A stretch of DNA of 39,387 bases from NCBI GenBank assembly GCA_024226735.1, contig JAAELL010000389.1, positions 1 through 39,387 of the forward strand. The letters are read 5' to 3'. Origin of the DNA: a bacterium. Its GTDB lineage: Bacteria > Planctomycetota > UBA1135 > GCA-002686595. Positions 1 through 8,294 of the stretch are shown here, one piece after another. The notes below the pieces were generated by a model. It saw only the letters and a program-made list of their open reading frames with translations, searched no databases and had not been told where the DNA came from. A program made the translations under genes and the position numbers. Position 1 is the first letter of the stretch, and each line of letters opens with the position of its first letter.

Positions 1-33
1 AAATGCGCCGAACTTTCGACTCACACCACTAGA
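1..33. repeat. Left copy of 33-bp inverted repeat
   Basis: These 33 bases are the exact reverse complement of 39249-39281; the match ends at position 34. Read outward on the minus strand, the copy begins 12 nt after the stop codon of the DUF255 gene. The right copy likewise begins at the end of a gene, so both sit in the same relation to a 3' gene end. The copy may continue beyond the window edge. Confidence 0.9.
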
Positions 34-45
34 CGGCGGCGTGGC

Positions 46-1806
46 TCAATTCGACCGCTCGGCCCGCGACATCAGGGCCGGCAGCCGTTCCGGCTTGCTG
101 GTCTCCGCGTAGCTCTCCCGTCCCTGGTGGACGTAGGCGCGGGCGACGATCTCGGGGTCGGGCACCGGCAGTCCGATGTGTTCCAGAAGCTCTGCGTCCG
201 TCTCGGGATCGATCGACTGCACGATGCGGTTGGCGACGTAGGGCTGCAGCGCGGCCTTGCGCAAGGCGCGCGTGCGGTCGGCGCCGTTGGGCCCGACGAT
301 CGTCACGTGCACGGGCTCGTGCAGGATCAGGTCGACCGCGCGGCCATAGCCGGCGATGAAGTGTCCGTAGCGCTTGTAGTCGCCCGCGAACGCCTGGAGC
401 ACCGCGCGCCCGCGGGCGCCGAAGTCCTCGTTGCGCGTCATGTGACCGAGCCGCAGAAGCGCCTCGGCCATCGCCGCGTTGTCGAGGATGGAGCTCTCGC
501 GCTCGCGCAGCCCGCCGCGCGCTTTTGGGTCGTAGCGCGTGTCGAAGAAAGATCCGTCGTCGGCGCCCAGGTGCTCGATCGTCTTGCGCGCGAGCTGGAC
601 CGCGGGCTCGAGGTAGCGGTTCTCGCCCGCGTAGTGCATCGCCTCGATCAGCGCGCGGAGCGTCGCTGCTTGGTCGGTGAGCAGGCCGGGCAGGTTGTAC
701 GTCCCGTCCCAGTAGTGGTACATCCCCGCGCGCGCGTCCCACAGGTTGTCCATCAGGAAGTCGAGCGTCGCGAGCGCCTGGACGCGATAGCGGTCCTCGT
801 CCAGCACGACGGAAGCCTTGAGCAGCGAGATGACCGCGTGTGCGTTCCAGTTCGTGAAGATCGTCGGATCGCAGTCGGGCGCGCCGTGCCGCTCGCGGGC
901 TTCGCGCGTCTTCTTGTGTGCGTACTCCGAGTCAGCGTCCTGGCTCCCGCGGAATGCCTGGGTGTTCAGGTCCAGGAGCGTCTCGTGCATCCAATTGAGA
1001 ATGCCCTCGGCCGTCTTCTTGAACGACTCGTCGCCGAGCGCCTGGTAGGCCTCGACGTACGCCATCAGACGCTTGGCGTTCGCGTCCAACATCTTCTCGT
1101 GATGCGGCCCGCTCCAGTCGGCGCGCGTCGCGTAGCGATAGAAACCGCCCTCGACCGCGTCGTAGATCTCGCCCTCCTGCATGTGGCGCAGCGTGCGCAG
1201 CACGAGGTTCAAGGTGTCCGGGTCACCCGTCTGCGACCAGCGCACCGTCGCGAAGTGCAGTGCCTCGGGGTGCGGGAACTTGTGCCGCGTGCCCCAGCCG
1301 CCGTGGACCGGGTCCGAGGTCTTGGCCAAGGTGTCGAGCACCTCCTCGACGAGATCGCTCGAGAGCTCGTCGGTGGACTGCGCTGGCAGCGGGCCTTCGC
1401 CCTCCTCGCTGGCCAGGGTCGTGGACTCGAAGTCGCGCGCGACGCCGGCTGCGATCTCGGCCTTGTGCTCGGGGTAGCGTTCCGCGATCAGATCGAGACG
1501 CGCGATGAGCTCGTCCGGCTCGAGGTAGTTCGCGCCGGTGAGCAGCTCGCCCTCGCTGTCCAGCCATGCGAGCGTCGGCCAGCCGCCGCGGCGGTAGCGC
1601 GCGTCGATGTCGGGCCGGCGGTCCTTGTCGACCTGGATCCCGACGAACCGTTCAGTGAGGAGCTGGACGACGCGTGGGTCGGCCAGCGTGTGCTCCTCCA
1701 GCTCCCGGCACCAGCGGCACCAGGACGCGCGCAAGAAGAGCAGAACGGGACAGTTGCGCTCACGCGCGCGTTCGAAGGCTTCGTCGTTCCAGTCGTGCCA
1801 CTGCAT
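46..1806 (-). CDS. DUF255/YyaL-type thioredoxin-domain protein
   Basis: This 586-residue protein belongs to the DUF255 (YyaL, SPATA20-like) family. The N-terminal 110 residues or so form a thioredoxin-like domain with a W-C-R-W-C active-site motif (Cys30 and Cys33). The rest matches the helical barrel typical of the family, related to N-acylglucosamine 2-epimerase-like folds, with recognisable segments such as GGWGTRHKFPHPEALHF and FYRYATRADWSGPHHEKML. Family members are usually nearer 670-700 residues, so this one is somewhat short. No signal peptide is visible, so it is probably cytoplasmic. The biochemical function of the family is not settled; a redox role is inferred only from the CxxC motif. 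The ATG at 1806 is preceded by GGATATCC with no clear ribosome binding site. The long open frame on the opposite strand is a shadow. Confidence 0.9.
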   Translation of the reverse strand: MQWHDWNDEAFERARERNCPVLLFLRASWCRWCRELEEHTLADPRVVQLLTERFVGIQVDKDRRPDIDARYRRGGWPTLAWLDSEGELLTGANYLEPDELIARLDLIAERYPEHKAEIAAGVARDFESTTLASEEGEGPLPAQSTDELSSDLVEEVLDTLAKTSDPVHGGWGTRHKFPHPEALHFATVRWSQTGDPDTLNLVLRTLRHMQEGEIYDAVEGGFYRYATRADWSGPHHEKMLDANAKRLMAYVEAYQALGDESFKKTAEGILNWMHETLLDLNTQAFRGSQDADSEYAHKKTREARERHGAPDCDPTIFTNWNAHAVISLLKASVVLDEDRYRVQALATLDFLMDNLWDARAGMYHYWDGTYNLPGLLTDQAATLRALIEAMHYAGENRYLEPAVQLARKTIEHLGADDGSFFDTRYDPKARGGLRERESSILDNAAMAEALLRLGHMTRNEDFGARGRAVLQAFAGDYKRYGHFIAGYGRAVDLILHEPVHVTIVGPNGADRTRALRKAALQPYVANRIVQSIDPETDAELLEHIGLPVPDPEIVARAYVHQGRESYAETSKPERLPALMSRAERSN

Positions 1807-1911
1807 GGATATCCGCTGGCGCCGAGGGGCGGTCCGGCGCCTCGTTGGGAGACAGCCGGAACCTGGGGTCCAAACGCACTATCGACCGGCGTGTGACCCG
1901 TCCTGGCCCGG

Positions 1912-1943
1912 TTTCGCAAAACCCGTTCGCGAAACCCGTTCGC
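1912..1943. repeat. Short tandem/inverted repeat between rsfS and DUF255 gene
   Basis: AAACCCGTTCGC occurs twice with a 13-bp period (1919-1930 and 1932-1943). The block also contains TTTCGC (1912-1917) facing GCGAAA (1929-1934), so it can fold on either strand. It lies in the 169-bp gap 1807-1975, downstream of rsfS and upstream of the DUF255 gene, and might act as a terminator for rsfS. Nothing else was recognised in this gap. Confidence 0.5.
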
Positions 1944-1975
1944 CAAAAGCGGTCAGACCCTGATGGTCCAGGATG

Positions 1976-2368
1976 CTACTCGGCCACGCTCTTGGGCCGC
2001 GCCTCGGGCAGGGCGGGTAGCGTGACCGAGCGCCAGTCGAGTTGCTCGCACTCCTCGTAGAGCGTGTCGAGACCATAGTACTCGCGCGCCTCGGCTTGAA
2101 GGATGTGCACGACGACATCGACGTAGTCGAGCAGCACCCACCAGCCGGCTTCGGCCCCTTCGGCCCGCGAGTGGTGCTCGCCAGCGGCTTTGAGCCGCAC
2201 GTGGAGCTCGTTGTAGAGCGCCTTGACGTGCGGTCGGCTCGTCGCCGTGACGACGACGAAGTAGTCGGCCACCTTGATCTGCTCGCCGACGTCGTAGACA
2301 CGGATGTCCGTGCCCTTTTTCTCGTCGGCGAGGGTGGCTGCCGCGGCCGCTAGCTTACGCGCCTGCAT
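1976..2368 (-). CDS. rsfS: Ribosome silencing factor RsfS (Iojap)
   Basis: RsfS binds large-subunit protein L14 (uL14) and blocks joining of the ribosomal subunits when nutrients run low. The protein (about 130 residues) has the family's core: a KGTDIRVYDVGE-like first strand, the highly typical ADYFVVVTATSRPHVKAL segment, and the GWWVLLDYVDVVVHIL segment with the late acidic/aromatic tail EAREYYGLDTLY. The length is normal for the family. I chose the ATG at 2368; a GTG two codons upstream (2374) would overlap the stop of hppA by one base. The gene directly follows hppA on the same strand and is probably cotranscribed. Its usual partners nadD and proA/obg are not present here. Confidence 0.93.
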   Translation of the reverse strand: MQARKLAAAAATLADEKKGTDIRVYDVGEQIKVADYFVVVTATSRPHVKALYNELHVRLKAAGEHHSRAEGAEAGWWVLLDYVDVVVHILQAEAREYYGLDTLYEECEQLDWRSVTLPALPEARPKSVAE

Positions 2369-2373
2369 GGACA

Positions 2374-4437
2374 CTAGACGAACCAGGGAAGGAACACGAG
2401 AGCGACGACGGTCATGAGCTTCACCAGGATGTTGAGCGAGGGGCCGGAGGTGTCCTTGAACGGGTCACCGACGGTGTCGCCGACGACCGCGGCCTTGTGG
2501 GCATCGGAGCCCTTGCCGCCGTGCTGGCCGCCTTCGATGAACTTCTTGGCGTTGTCCCAGGCACCGCCGGCGTTGGCCATGAAGATCGCCATCATGACGC
2601 CGACGACGAGCGCACCGGCGAGCAGCCCGCCGAGCGCTTCGATGCTCCATAGACCCGTGAGGATCGGGGCGACGATCGCGATCACGCCGGGCACGATCAT
2701 TTGCTTCAGGGAGCCGTCGGTGGAGATCTTCACGCAGCGGGCGGCATCGGGCTTGGCCGTGCCTTCCATGATGCCAGGGATCTCGCGGAACTGGCGACGC
2801 ACTTCGTTGACCATCTCGAAGGCCGCGTTGCCGACGGCGCGCATGGTCAATGCGGAGAACATGAAGGGCAGGATGCCACCGATCAGAAGGCCGATGAGGA
2901 CCTCGGTCGAAGTGAGGTCGAGCGAGAAGGCGCCACCCTCGAGCATGCTCTGGGCGCGCTCGGAGAAGGCGCTGAACAGGGCGAGGGCGGTCAGGGCAGC
3001 CGAACCGATCGCGAAGCCCTTACCGATGGCCGCGGTCGTGTTGCCGACGGCGTCGAGTGCATCGGTGCGCTCGCGAACCTCGGGCGGGAGCTCGGCCATC
3101 TCGGCCATGCCGCCAGCGTTGTCGGCGACCGGGCCGTAGGCGTCGATGCCGAGCGAGATGCCCAGGGTCGACAGCATGCCGACGGCGGCGATCGCGACGC
3201 CGTAGACGCCGGCCATGTAGTTGCCGAGGTAGATCGCGATGCAGATCACGGCCACGGGAGCGGCGACCGACTCCATGCCCGTCGCGAGCCCGTGGATGAT
3301 GTTCGTCGCCGCGCCGGTCTCGGATTGCTTGGCGATGTTGTGAACGGGCTTGGTCTCGGTCGAGGTGTAGTACTCGGTCAGTTTGCCGATGACGACGCCG
3401 CACAGGAGGCCACTGACGACGGCGATCAGGATCGCGACGCCCGGGCTCATGTCGTGCGTGACGCCAACCAGCTTCTCGGGCATTGTGAGTACGCCCATCG
3501 TCAGCGCCGCGGTCGCTCCGATGACGAGCACCGAAGCGATGATCAGGCCGCGGAAGAGCGCGCTGTGGATCGCGTGCTCGTCGGCCGCCTTGACGAAGAA
3601 GGTGCCGACGACGGAGGCGCCGATTCCGCACGCGGCGAGGATGATCGGCAGGATGACCATGCTGGACATGTTCGGGTCGCCCTTGTAGGCGAACGCGCCG
3701 AGCGTCATCGCTGCGATGATCGAGCCGACGTAGGACTCGAACAGGTCCGCGCCCATGCCCGCGACGTCGCCGACGTTGTCACCGACGTTGTCCGCGATCG
3801 TGCCCGGGTTGCGCGGGTCGTCCTCAGGGATGCCGGCCTCGACCTTGCCGACGAGGTCCGCCCCGACGTCCGCGGCCTTCGTGAAGATGCCGCCGCCGAC
3901 GCGCGAGAACAGGGCGATCGAAGACGCGCCGAAGCTGAAGCCGAGGACGTACTCGAGTGACTTGCTGTCGAAGTCGCCCGCGTACGCGATCGTGAACGCG
4001 ACGACGCCCAAGAGCGCGAGGCCGACGACGCTCATGCCCATGACGACGCCGGAGTTGAACGATACCTCGAGGGCCTGGGGCAGCCCGGTACGCGCCGCCT
4101 CGGTCGTGCGTACCGCGGCGCGCGTCGCCGTGTGCATCCCGAAGTAGCCCGCGATGGCCGAGGCCGCAGCGCCGGCGACGAATGCGATCGCCGTCTTGGG
4201 GCCCAGTCCGTCGTCAGCGTTCGACAACCCGATCGCCGTCGCGACGATGATCACGAACACGAGGAGCCACTTGTACTCCGACTTCAGGAACGCCGCCGCG
4301 CCCTCCTGAATCTGGCGCGCGATGTCCTGCATCTTCTCGTTGCCGTCGCTCTTCTTCATGATGGCGCCGTACTTGAAGACGGCGAAGACCAGGGCGAAGA
4401 CGGCGGCTCCGGCGGAGACGTAGAGGAAGTTGTCCAT
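2374..4437 (-). CDS. hppA: Membrane-bound proton-translocating pyrophosphatase, K+-dependent type
   Basis: The enzyme couples hydrolysis of cytoplasmic pyrophosphate to ion pumping across the membrane. It has about 687 residues with many hydrophobic spans. The diagnostic substrate-binding segments are present: [31 protein letters not shown] followed by ADLFES, and the C-terminal [19 protein letters not shown]. The [15 protein letters not shown] segment carries Ala and Gly where K+-independent enzymes have Lys and Thr, so I assign the K+-dependent class; whether H+ or Na+ is pumped cannot be read from this. I chose the ATG at 4437 ([10 protein letters not shown]) because the 26-residue upstream extension to 4515 is Ser/Pro-rich and unlike the family. 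Two perfect 19-bp tandem repeats lie upstream. Confidence 0.95.
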   Translation of the reverse strand: MDNFLYVSAGAAVFALVFAVFKYGAIMKKSDGNEKMQDIARQIQEGAAAFLKSEYKWLLVFVIIVATAIGLSNADDGLGPKTAIAFVAGAAASAIAGYFGMHTATRAAVRTTEAARTGLPQALEVSFNSGVVMGMSVVGLALLGVVAFTIAYAGDFDSKSLEYVLGFSFGASSIALFSRVGGGIFTKAADVGADLVGKVEAGIPEDDPRNPGTIADNVGDNVGDVAGMGADLFESYVGSIIAAMTLGAFAYKGDPNMSSMVILPIILAACGIGASVVGTFFVKAADEHAIHSALFRGLIIASVLVIGATAALTMGVLTMPEKLVGVTHDMSPGVAILIAVVSGLLCGVVIGKLTEYYTSTETKPVHNIAKQSETGAATNIIHGLATGMESVAAPVAVICIAIYLGNYMAGVYGVAIAAVGMLSTLGISLGIDAYGPVADNAGGMAEMAELPPEVRERTDALDAVGNTTAAIGKGFAIGSAALTALALFSAFSERAQSMLEGGAFSLDLTSTEVLIGLLIGGILPFMFSALTMRAVGNAAFEMVNEVRRQFREIPGIMEGTAKPDAARCVKISTDGSLKQMIVPGVIAIVAPILTGLWSIEALGGLLAGALVVGVMMAIFMANAGGAWDNAKKFIEGGQHGGKGSDAHKAAVVGDTVGDPFKDTSGPSLNILVKLMTVVALVFLPWFV

Positions 4438-4546
4438 GGGCAGACGGGGAATCGCGGAAGGGATCGCGGACGGGGAGTTGGAGAGGCTTGGAACGGCCCT
4501 GGTGGCCGGGGCCACGGCATGAAATCAGGTGCCCGATGCCATGTCC

Positions 4547-4584
4547 CGTGACCTAAAGGGACAAACGTGACCTAAAGGGACAAA
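4547..4584 (-). repeat. Perfect 19-bp tandem repeat upstream of hppA
   Basis: The same 19 bases occur twice back to back (4547-4565 and 4566-4584). Read on the hppA strand each unit is TTTGTCCCTTTAGGTCACG. A TATCCT hexamer that could be a -10 box lies just upstream on the same strand (4591-4586), which would place the repeats in the 5' leader or over the start site. Operator, RNA element and dispersed-repeat remnant all remain possible. The rest of the gap 4438-4639 shows nothing else. Confidence 0.7.
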
Positions 4585-4639
4585 GAGGATACTGGCGCGG
4601 GCTGGGGGGTCAACAAGTAGGAGCTTCATCGAGGCGCCC

Positions 4640-5332
4640 TCAGGCGTCCCCATCGGAGCCCCCCTCCGCGCGGTCGTCGGCGCGTCGGCCTTGCTTGTGC
4701 GCTTCGAGCCGCGCCACCTGCTTGTCGCGGCGCAGGACGAGCATGTGCGCCAAGAGCACGAGGACGAGGGCGAGCACCAGGAAGGCCAGGATCTGGTGCA
4801 GGTTCTGGACCCGGCTCTCGAGCCGGGCGACCTTCTCGCCTGAGAGGCGTCCGAGCGTCACGAACAGGGGCACCATGATCGTCGCCCCGATCGCGTCGAT
4901 GAGGATGAAGCGCGGGTAGCTCATCCCGAGCGTCCCGGCGCTGAAGAACCCCGGCAGGCGCACGCCGGGCAGGAAGCGGCACGTGAAGACCGCCCAGTTG
5001 CCATGCTTCACGAAGCGCTTTTCGATCAGCGCGAAGCGCTCCGGGTGCACGATCTTGGCGACCCACGGGAAGCGCAGGGCGCTCATGCCGAAGCGGTGCC
5101 CCAGGTAGAAGGGGATCGAGTCGCCGAGCAGCGTCGCCGCCATGCAGACGAGCACGATCGGGACGAACTCGACCCGCCCCTGGTAGAGCAGAAAGCCCGA
5201 CCCGATCATCGTCACCTCTTCCGGCACCGGCAGGCCGACGCCCGCCAGGAGCAGGATCGTGAACGGCGCGAGGTAGCCGAACTGGCCGAAGAAGCCGGTG
5301 ATGAAGCTCTCGTCTTGAAGGAGCAGGGCCAC
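4640..5332 (-). CDS. DedA family membrane protein
   Basis: The 230-residue protein belongs to the DedA/SNARE-associated family, whose characterised members are linked to undecaprenyl-phosphate or phospholipid movement and membrane homeostasis. Family features visible are an early acidic motif after the first hydrophobic segment (GVGLPVPEEV), a GD-x-x-x-[FY]-x-x-G motif (GDSIPFYLGHRFG), and the FR-x-x-PG-x-R motif (FLPGVRLPGFFSAG), followed by a C-terminal hydrophobic span and a basic tail. The start is a GTG at 5332, 11 nt after the preceding gene's stop, because the longer open frame upstream is low-complexity Arg/Pro and overlaps that gene. It appears to be the last gene of a four-gene unit that begins with the ABC ATPase at 7935. 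Confidence 0.88.
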   Translation of the reverse strand: MALLLQDESFITGFFGQFGYLAPFTILLLAGVGLPVPEEVTMIGSGFLLYQGRVEFVPIVLVCMAATLLGDSIPFYLGHRFGMSALRFPWVAKIVHPERFALIEKRFVKHGNWAVFTCRFLPGVRLPGFFSAGTLGMSYPRFILIDAIGATIMVPLFVTLGRLSGEKVARLESRVQNLHQILAFLVLALVLVLLAHMLVLRRDKQVARLEAHKQGRRADDRAEGGSDGDA

Positions 5333-5343
5333 GGGCCGTGATG

Positions 5344-6012
5344 CTAACGAGGCCGGGGGACGAGCGCGTCGAGAAAGCGGTCCCAGACCCAGACCGCGGC
5401 CCGCTCGGTGGTCTCGTGGAGCGCTGCGTGGGCCCGGGGATGGCCGTGGGCCTCGGCGCGCTCGAAGGCTTCGATCGCTTCGCGGAGAGCGCCGAGGCGG
5501 CCTCCGGGCCACAGGAAGTTCAAGTAGCGGCTCCTATTCGAACGGTCGACCCCGTCGACCGCTGCCAGCACCTCGTCGACGAAGAAGGCGAGGTACACCC
5601 CCTGAGCGAGGGCGAGCTCGCCGGGGGCGTTCGTAACGTCCTCTCCCCGGCGCAGCAGATCGAGGCCCGCGCGCATCCAGCGCATCCGGCGATCGTCGTA
5701 CTGCTCCGTCGCGGACGATCCGCGCACCGTGATCAGATGTCGGCCCAGTGTCAGCCAGCCCTCGGGGGAGACCGGGTCGAGGCGCAGGGCGCTCTCGGCC
5801 CGCGCGTAGGCGCGCTCGGTCCGTCCCGCGCGCAGCGCGAGGTCGAAGCGCACCCATTGAACGCTGGCGGCGAGACTGCCGATCGGCCCGAGCAGGCGCG
5901 CGAGCGGCGAGCCGTGCGCCACGTCACGCTCGCGCGGTCCCGACCAGGGCACGAGCAGCACGAGGACGACCAGCCAGGGCAAGCCGTGCCGCAGTCTCTG
6001 CGCGATCGTCAT
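5344..6012 (-). CDS. Single-span membrane protein with a TPR-like segment
   Basis: The 222-residue protein starts MTIAQRLRHG, followed by a hydrophobic segment (LPWLVVLVLLVPW) that could be an uncleaved anchor or signal peptide. The part outside the membrane has helical, repeat-like sequence such as AYARAESALRLDPVSPEGWLTLG and AIEAFERAEAHGHPRA, which resembles tetratricopeptide units. I do not recognise the family. Its ATG overlaps the stop of the upstream membrane gene by four bases (ATGA), so translation is probably coupled and the product is expected to work with the ABC ATPase and membrane protein encoded just before it. Confidence 0.75.
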   Translation of the reverse strand: MTIAQRLRHGLPWLVVLVLLVPWSGPRERDVAHGSPLARLLGPIGSLAASVQWVRFDLALRAGRTERAYARAESALRLDPVSPEGWLTLGRHLITVRGSSATEQYDDRRMRWMRAGLDLLRRGEDVTNAPGELALAQGVYLAFFVDEVLAAVDGVDRSNRSRYLNFLWPGGRLGALREAIEAFERAEAHGHPRAHAALHETTERAAVWVWDRFLDALVPRPR

Positions 6013-7079
6013 CGCGGGAACCTCCACGAGCGCAGTCCGAGGACCCCGATCGAGAGCCCTGCGCCGGCGACGATCGCGGTCGTAGCGAACGAGAGCGGGT
6101 CGAGGGGCTCCGCGAGTCGCCCTTCGCCCACCATCCCGAGCGTGCGTCCGAGATCGCCGCCGGGCCACCAGCTCGGGCCGGCCAGCCAGATTGCCGGCAC
6201 GAGCCAGACGAGGCCGGCCAAGATCGCGGCCGTCGCGCCACTGACCCACGCGCCGAAACCGAGCGCCAGACCGCCGATCGCGGCCAGGGCGCAGGCGGCG
6301 CGGGTCAACACGTCGATCGAGCCCAGCCGCTCACTGCCACCCGGTGCCGACAGCTCGAAGGTGCGTTCGGCCGGAAGGGCGAGCACGCCACCGCCCATGT
6401 TGCGGACCTCGCACACGATCGGGTCGTCGCCAGCCGGAAGGTCGACCTCGATCCACGTGCGGCGCACGACGCGGTCGTTCTTGCGGCGCACCTCGCCGCC
6501 GCAATGCACGACGACTTTGGCCCTGGAAGTGGGATTCGCGCCCAGGCTCGGAATGATTTGGACACGTACGCGCCAGCCGCCGGTTTCTGTACGCGGCGGC
6601 GAGGCGATCTCGGTCACGGTGCCGGCGCCAGGCTCGAGCCGGTGGAAGGCAGCGATCGAGTGCGAAGCGTAGGCGCGCGGCGTGACGTCGGCGTCCGGCC
6701 GCGAGACCTCGACTGCCACGGCCGCCGCGGTCATCAAGAGAAACGCTCCGACGCTGCATCCGATCCACGTCGAGACGAGCACCGTCGCGCGCGAACGCGG
6801 CGCCGCGCCGAGCCAGTCGGCTTCGCCTTTGCGCCAGCGTTCGATGATCCCCCCGGCGTGCAGGACGATTGCCGGAAGCAAGAGCGCGAGCGCCGCCGTC
6901 CAAGCGGTCTCGCGCGCGAGGCCGCGCAAGACAGCCGGCGCAACGTCGTCGTCGAGGCGCGACGCGCTCGGCGTCCAGTCGACGCGTGACGCGACGATGA
7001 CGACCGCCAGCGCGAGGAGGACGAGTGCTCCGCCGGCCGTGCGCCTCAGCTCGAGCCTCGCGAGCCCGCGCTCAATCAT
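6009..7079 (-). CDS. Membrane protein, probable ABC-2-type exporter partner
   Basis: This 356-residue protein has about six to seven hydrophobic spans: one near residues 15-30, two around 55-125, and three to four near the C-terminus. Between the two groups lies a stretch of about 120 residues that is likely outside the membrane and rich in strand-like sequence. The start ATG at 7079 (MIERGLARLELRR) overlaps the end of the ABC ATPase gene by eight bases. An ATPase followed by such a membrane protein is the usual pairing in ABC-2-type exporters, so I infer the permease role from context rather than from a recognised domain. The substrate is unknown. Confidence 0.72.
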   Translation of the reverse strand: MIERGLARLELRRTAGGALVLLALAVVIVASRVDWTPSASRLDDDVAPAVLRGLARETAWTAALALLLPAIVLHAGGIIERWRKGEADWLGAAPRSRATVLVSTWIGCSVGAFLLMTAAAVAVEVSRPDADVTPRAYASHSIAAFHRLEPGAGTVTEIASPPRTETGGWRVRVQIIPSLGANPTSRAKVVVHCGGEVRRKNDRVVRRTWIEVDLPAGDDPIVCEVRNMGGGVLALPAERTFELSAPGGSERLGSIDVLTRAACALAAIGGLALGFGAWVSGATAAILAGLVWLVPAIWLAGPSWWPGGDLGRTLGMVGEGRLAEPLDPLSFATTAIVAGAGLSIGVLGLRSWRFPR

Positions 7080-7935
7080 CGGTCCCGCCCCGCGCGTGGA
7101 CACGGTACAGCTCCAGCAGCGTGCGACCTCCGGGACGGCGGGTGACGATGCGTCCACCGTTCTGGGCGATCCAGGCTTCGAGCGCGTCGAGCGCCCGCTC
7201 GTCGAGGTCCTCGACGACGAACTCGGTACGCCCTTCGGCCGCGAGCAGCGCGTGCGGCACATCGTGCGCGACGACGCGCCCGTCCAGGAGCAGGGCGAGC
7301 CGGTCGCAGTGGGAGTGCACGTCCGAGATCAGGTGCGAGGCGATCACGACGGTCGCCGCGCGCGCGTGGGCTTCGGTCAAGAGGTCCTCGAGGACCGCGA
7401 AACCCGGCGCGTCGAGCCCCGCCGTCGGCTCGTCGAGCAGGACGAGCTCGGGGTCGGAGAGGAACGCCTGGGCGAGGCCGAAGCGGCGCTTCATCCCGCG
7501 CGAGTACCCGCCGACCCGCGCGCGTGTGTGCGCACCGAGCCCGACGCGCTCGAGCAGCTCTGCGCCGCGCTCGCGCGCGCGCCTGCGCGGCATGCCGCGC
7601 AGGGTTCCGAGCAGCTCCATCACCGCGATGCCCGTCAGCTCGGCCGGGAACGGCGACTCCTCGGGCAGGTAGGCGAGGCGCGCGCGCACGGCCGCTTCGA
7701 GCGGGCTCCCGCCGAGCACTCTGGTCTCGCCGCCGCTCGCCCGGTCGACGCCGGCGCACAGCCGGATCAACGTCGACTTGCCCGACCCGTTCGGCCCGAC
7801 GAGTCCGAGCGTCGAACCGGCTTCGAGCGCGAGGTCGGCGCCGCGCAGGACGGGCTTGCGCCGGAACCCGAGTCCGACCGGGAAGCTGCGCTCGATTCCA
7901 GAGAGATCGAGTGCGAGGGGGCGCGACGCGGGCAT
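7072..7935 (-). CDS. ABC transporter ATP-binding protein (exporter type)
   Basis: The 287-residue ATPase has every expected nucleotide-binding element in order: Walker A GPNGSGKST, Q-loop region LAYLPEESPFPAELT, a signature of the exporter type (YSRGMKRR), Walker B LVLLDEPTAGLD, and H-loop ASH. The arrangement resembles the NatA/CcmA-like ATPases that power ABC-2 exporters, and the C-terminal extension of about 70 residues fits that group. It opens a tight four-gene minus-strand unit (ATPase, membrane partner, anchored protein, DedA). A TATAGT hexamer lies 6 nt before the ATG, so the transcript may be leaderless. The unit is divergent from the glutaredoxin-like gene. Confidence 0.92.
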   Translation of the reverse strand: MPASRPLALDLSGIERSFPVGLGFRRKPVLRGADLALEAGSTLGLVGPNGSGKSTLIRLCAGVDRASGGETRVLGGSPLEAAVRARLAYLPEESPFPAELTGIAVMELLGTLRGMPRRRARERGAELLERVGLGAHTRARVGGYSRGMKRRFGLAQAFLSDPELVLLDEPTAGLDAPGFAVLEDLLTEAHARAATVVIASHLISDVHSHCDRLALLLDGRVVAHDVPHALLAAEGRTEFVVEDLDERALDALEAWIAQNGGRIVTRRPGGRTLLELYRVHARGGTDD

Positions 7936-7941
7936 CGGGGC

Positions 7942-7947
7942 ACTATA
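7942..7947 (-). promoter_or_regulatory. Putative -10 box of ABC ATPase gene (leaderless)
   Basis: On the minus strand this reads TATAGT and ends 6 nt before the ATG at 7935. An A/T-rich hexamer stands out in such GC-rich sequence. The spacing would put the transcription start at or next to the start codon. No convincing -35 was identified. Confidence 0.55.
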
Positions 7948-7963
7948 GCCCCTAGAATGCGCT

Positions 7964-7969
7964 TAGAAT
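7964..7969 (+). promoter_or_regulatory. Putative -10 box of glutaredoxin-like gene (leaderless)
   Basis: TAGAAT ends 7 nt before the ATG at 7977. A second TAGAAT lies at 7953-7958, 9 nt before the alternative ATG at 7968. The box faces away from the one at 7942-7947, giving a compact divergent promoter pair. Confidence 0.5.
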
Positions 7970-7976
7970 GGTGACG

Positions 7977-8294
7977 ATGTTCTGGAAGCGCCCCTTCGGC
8001 CGCACCAAGGTGCCGGTGCCGATCGTCCTGTACTCGCGGGAGAACTGCCCCTTGTGCAACACGATGAAGCGCGACTTGGATGGGCTGGGCCTCGCTGCCG
8101 AGTACTCGCTGCGCGAGATCGATGTCGACGGAGACACCGCGCTCCAGGACGAGTACGGCTGGCGCGTCCCGGTGCTCCTGGTCGCGGACGAGCTCGTCAG
8201 CGAAGGCAACCTCGACGCAGGCCTGTTCCAGAGGCGGTTCGAGAAGATCGCCGCCCGCTACCGCCTCGAGATTCTGCAGGGAAAGAACCGCTGA
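7977..8294 (+). CDS. Glutaredoxin-like protein (DUF836 type)
   Basis: This protein of 105 residues matches small glutaredoxin-like proteins: a first strand IVLYSRENCPLC with a C-P-L-C redox motif, an EIDVDGD strand, and the W-R-V-P-V-L segment that supplies the cis-proline of thioredoxin folds. The C-terminal helix is cut short compared with thioredoxins, as in the DUF836 group. It is cytoplasmic and probably a thiol-disulfide reductant or electron carrier; the partner is unknown. I use the ATG at 7977 because a TAGAAT box ends 7 nt before it, but an ATG at 7968 would add three residues. The stop overlaps the start of the FHA gene by one base, so the two are likely cotranscribed. Confidence 0.85.
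   Translation: MFWKRPFGRTKVPVPIVLYSRENCPLCNTMKRDLDGLGLAAEYSLREIDVDGDTALQDEYGWRVPVLLVADELVSEGNLDAGLFQRRFEKIAARYRLEILQGKNR

Noticed and set aside
127..1896. 589-codon open frame on the plus strand
   Set aside because: It lies opposite the DUF255 gene, is Arg/Val/Glu-rich without domain features, and is the expected shadow of GC-rich coding sequence.
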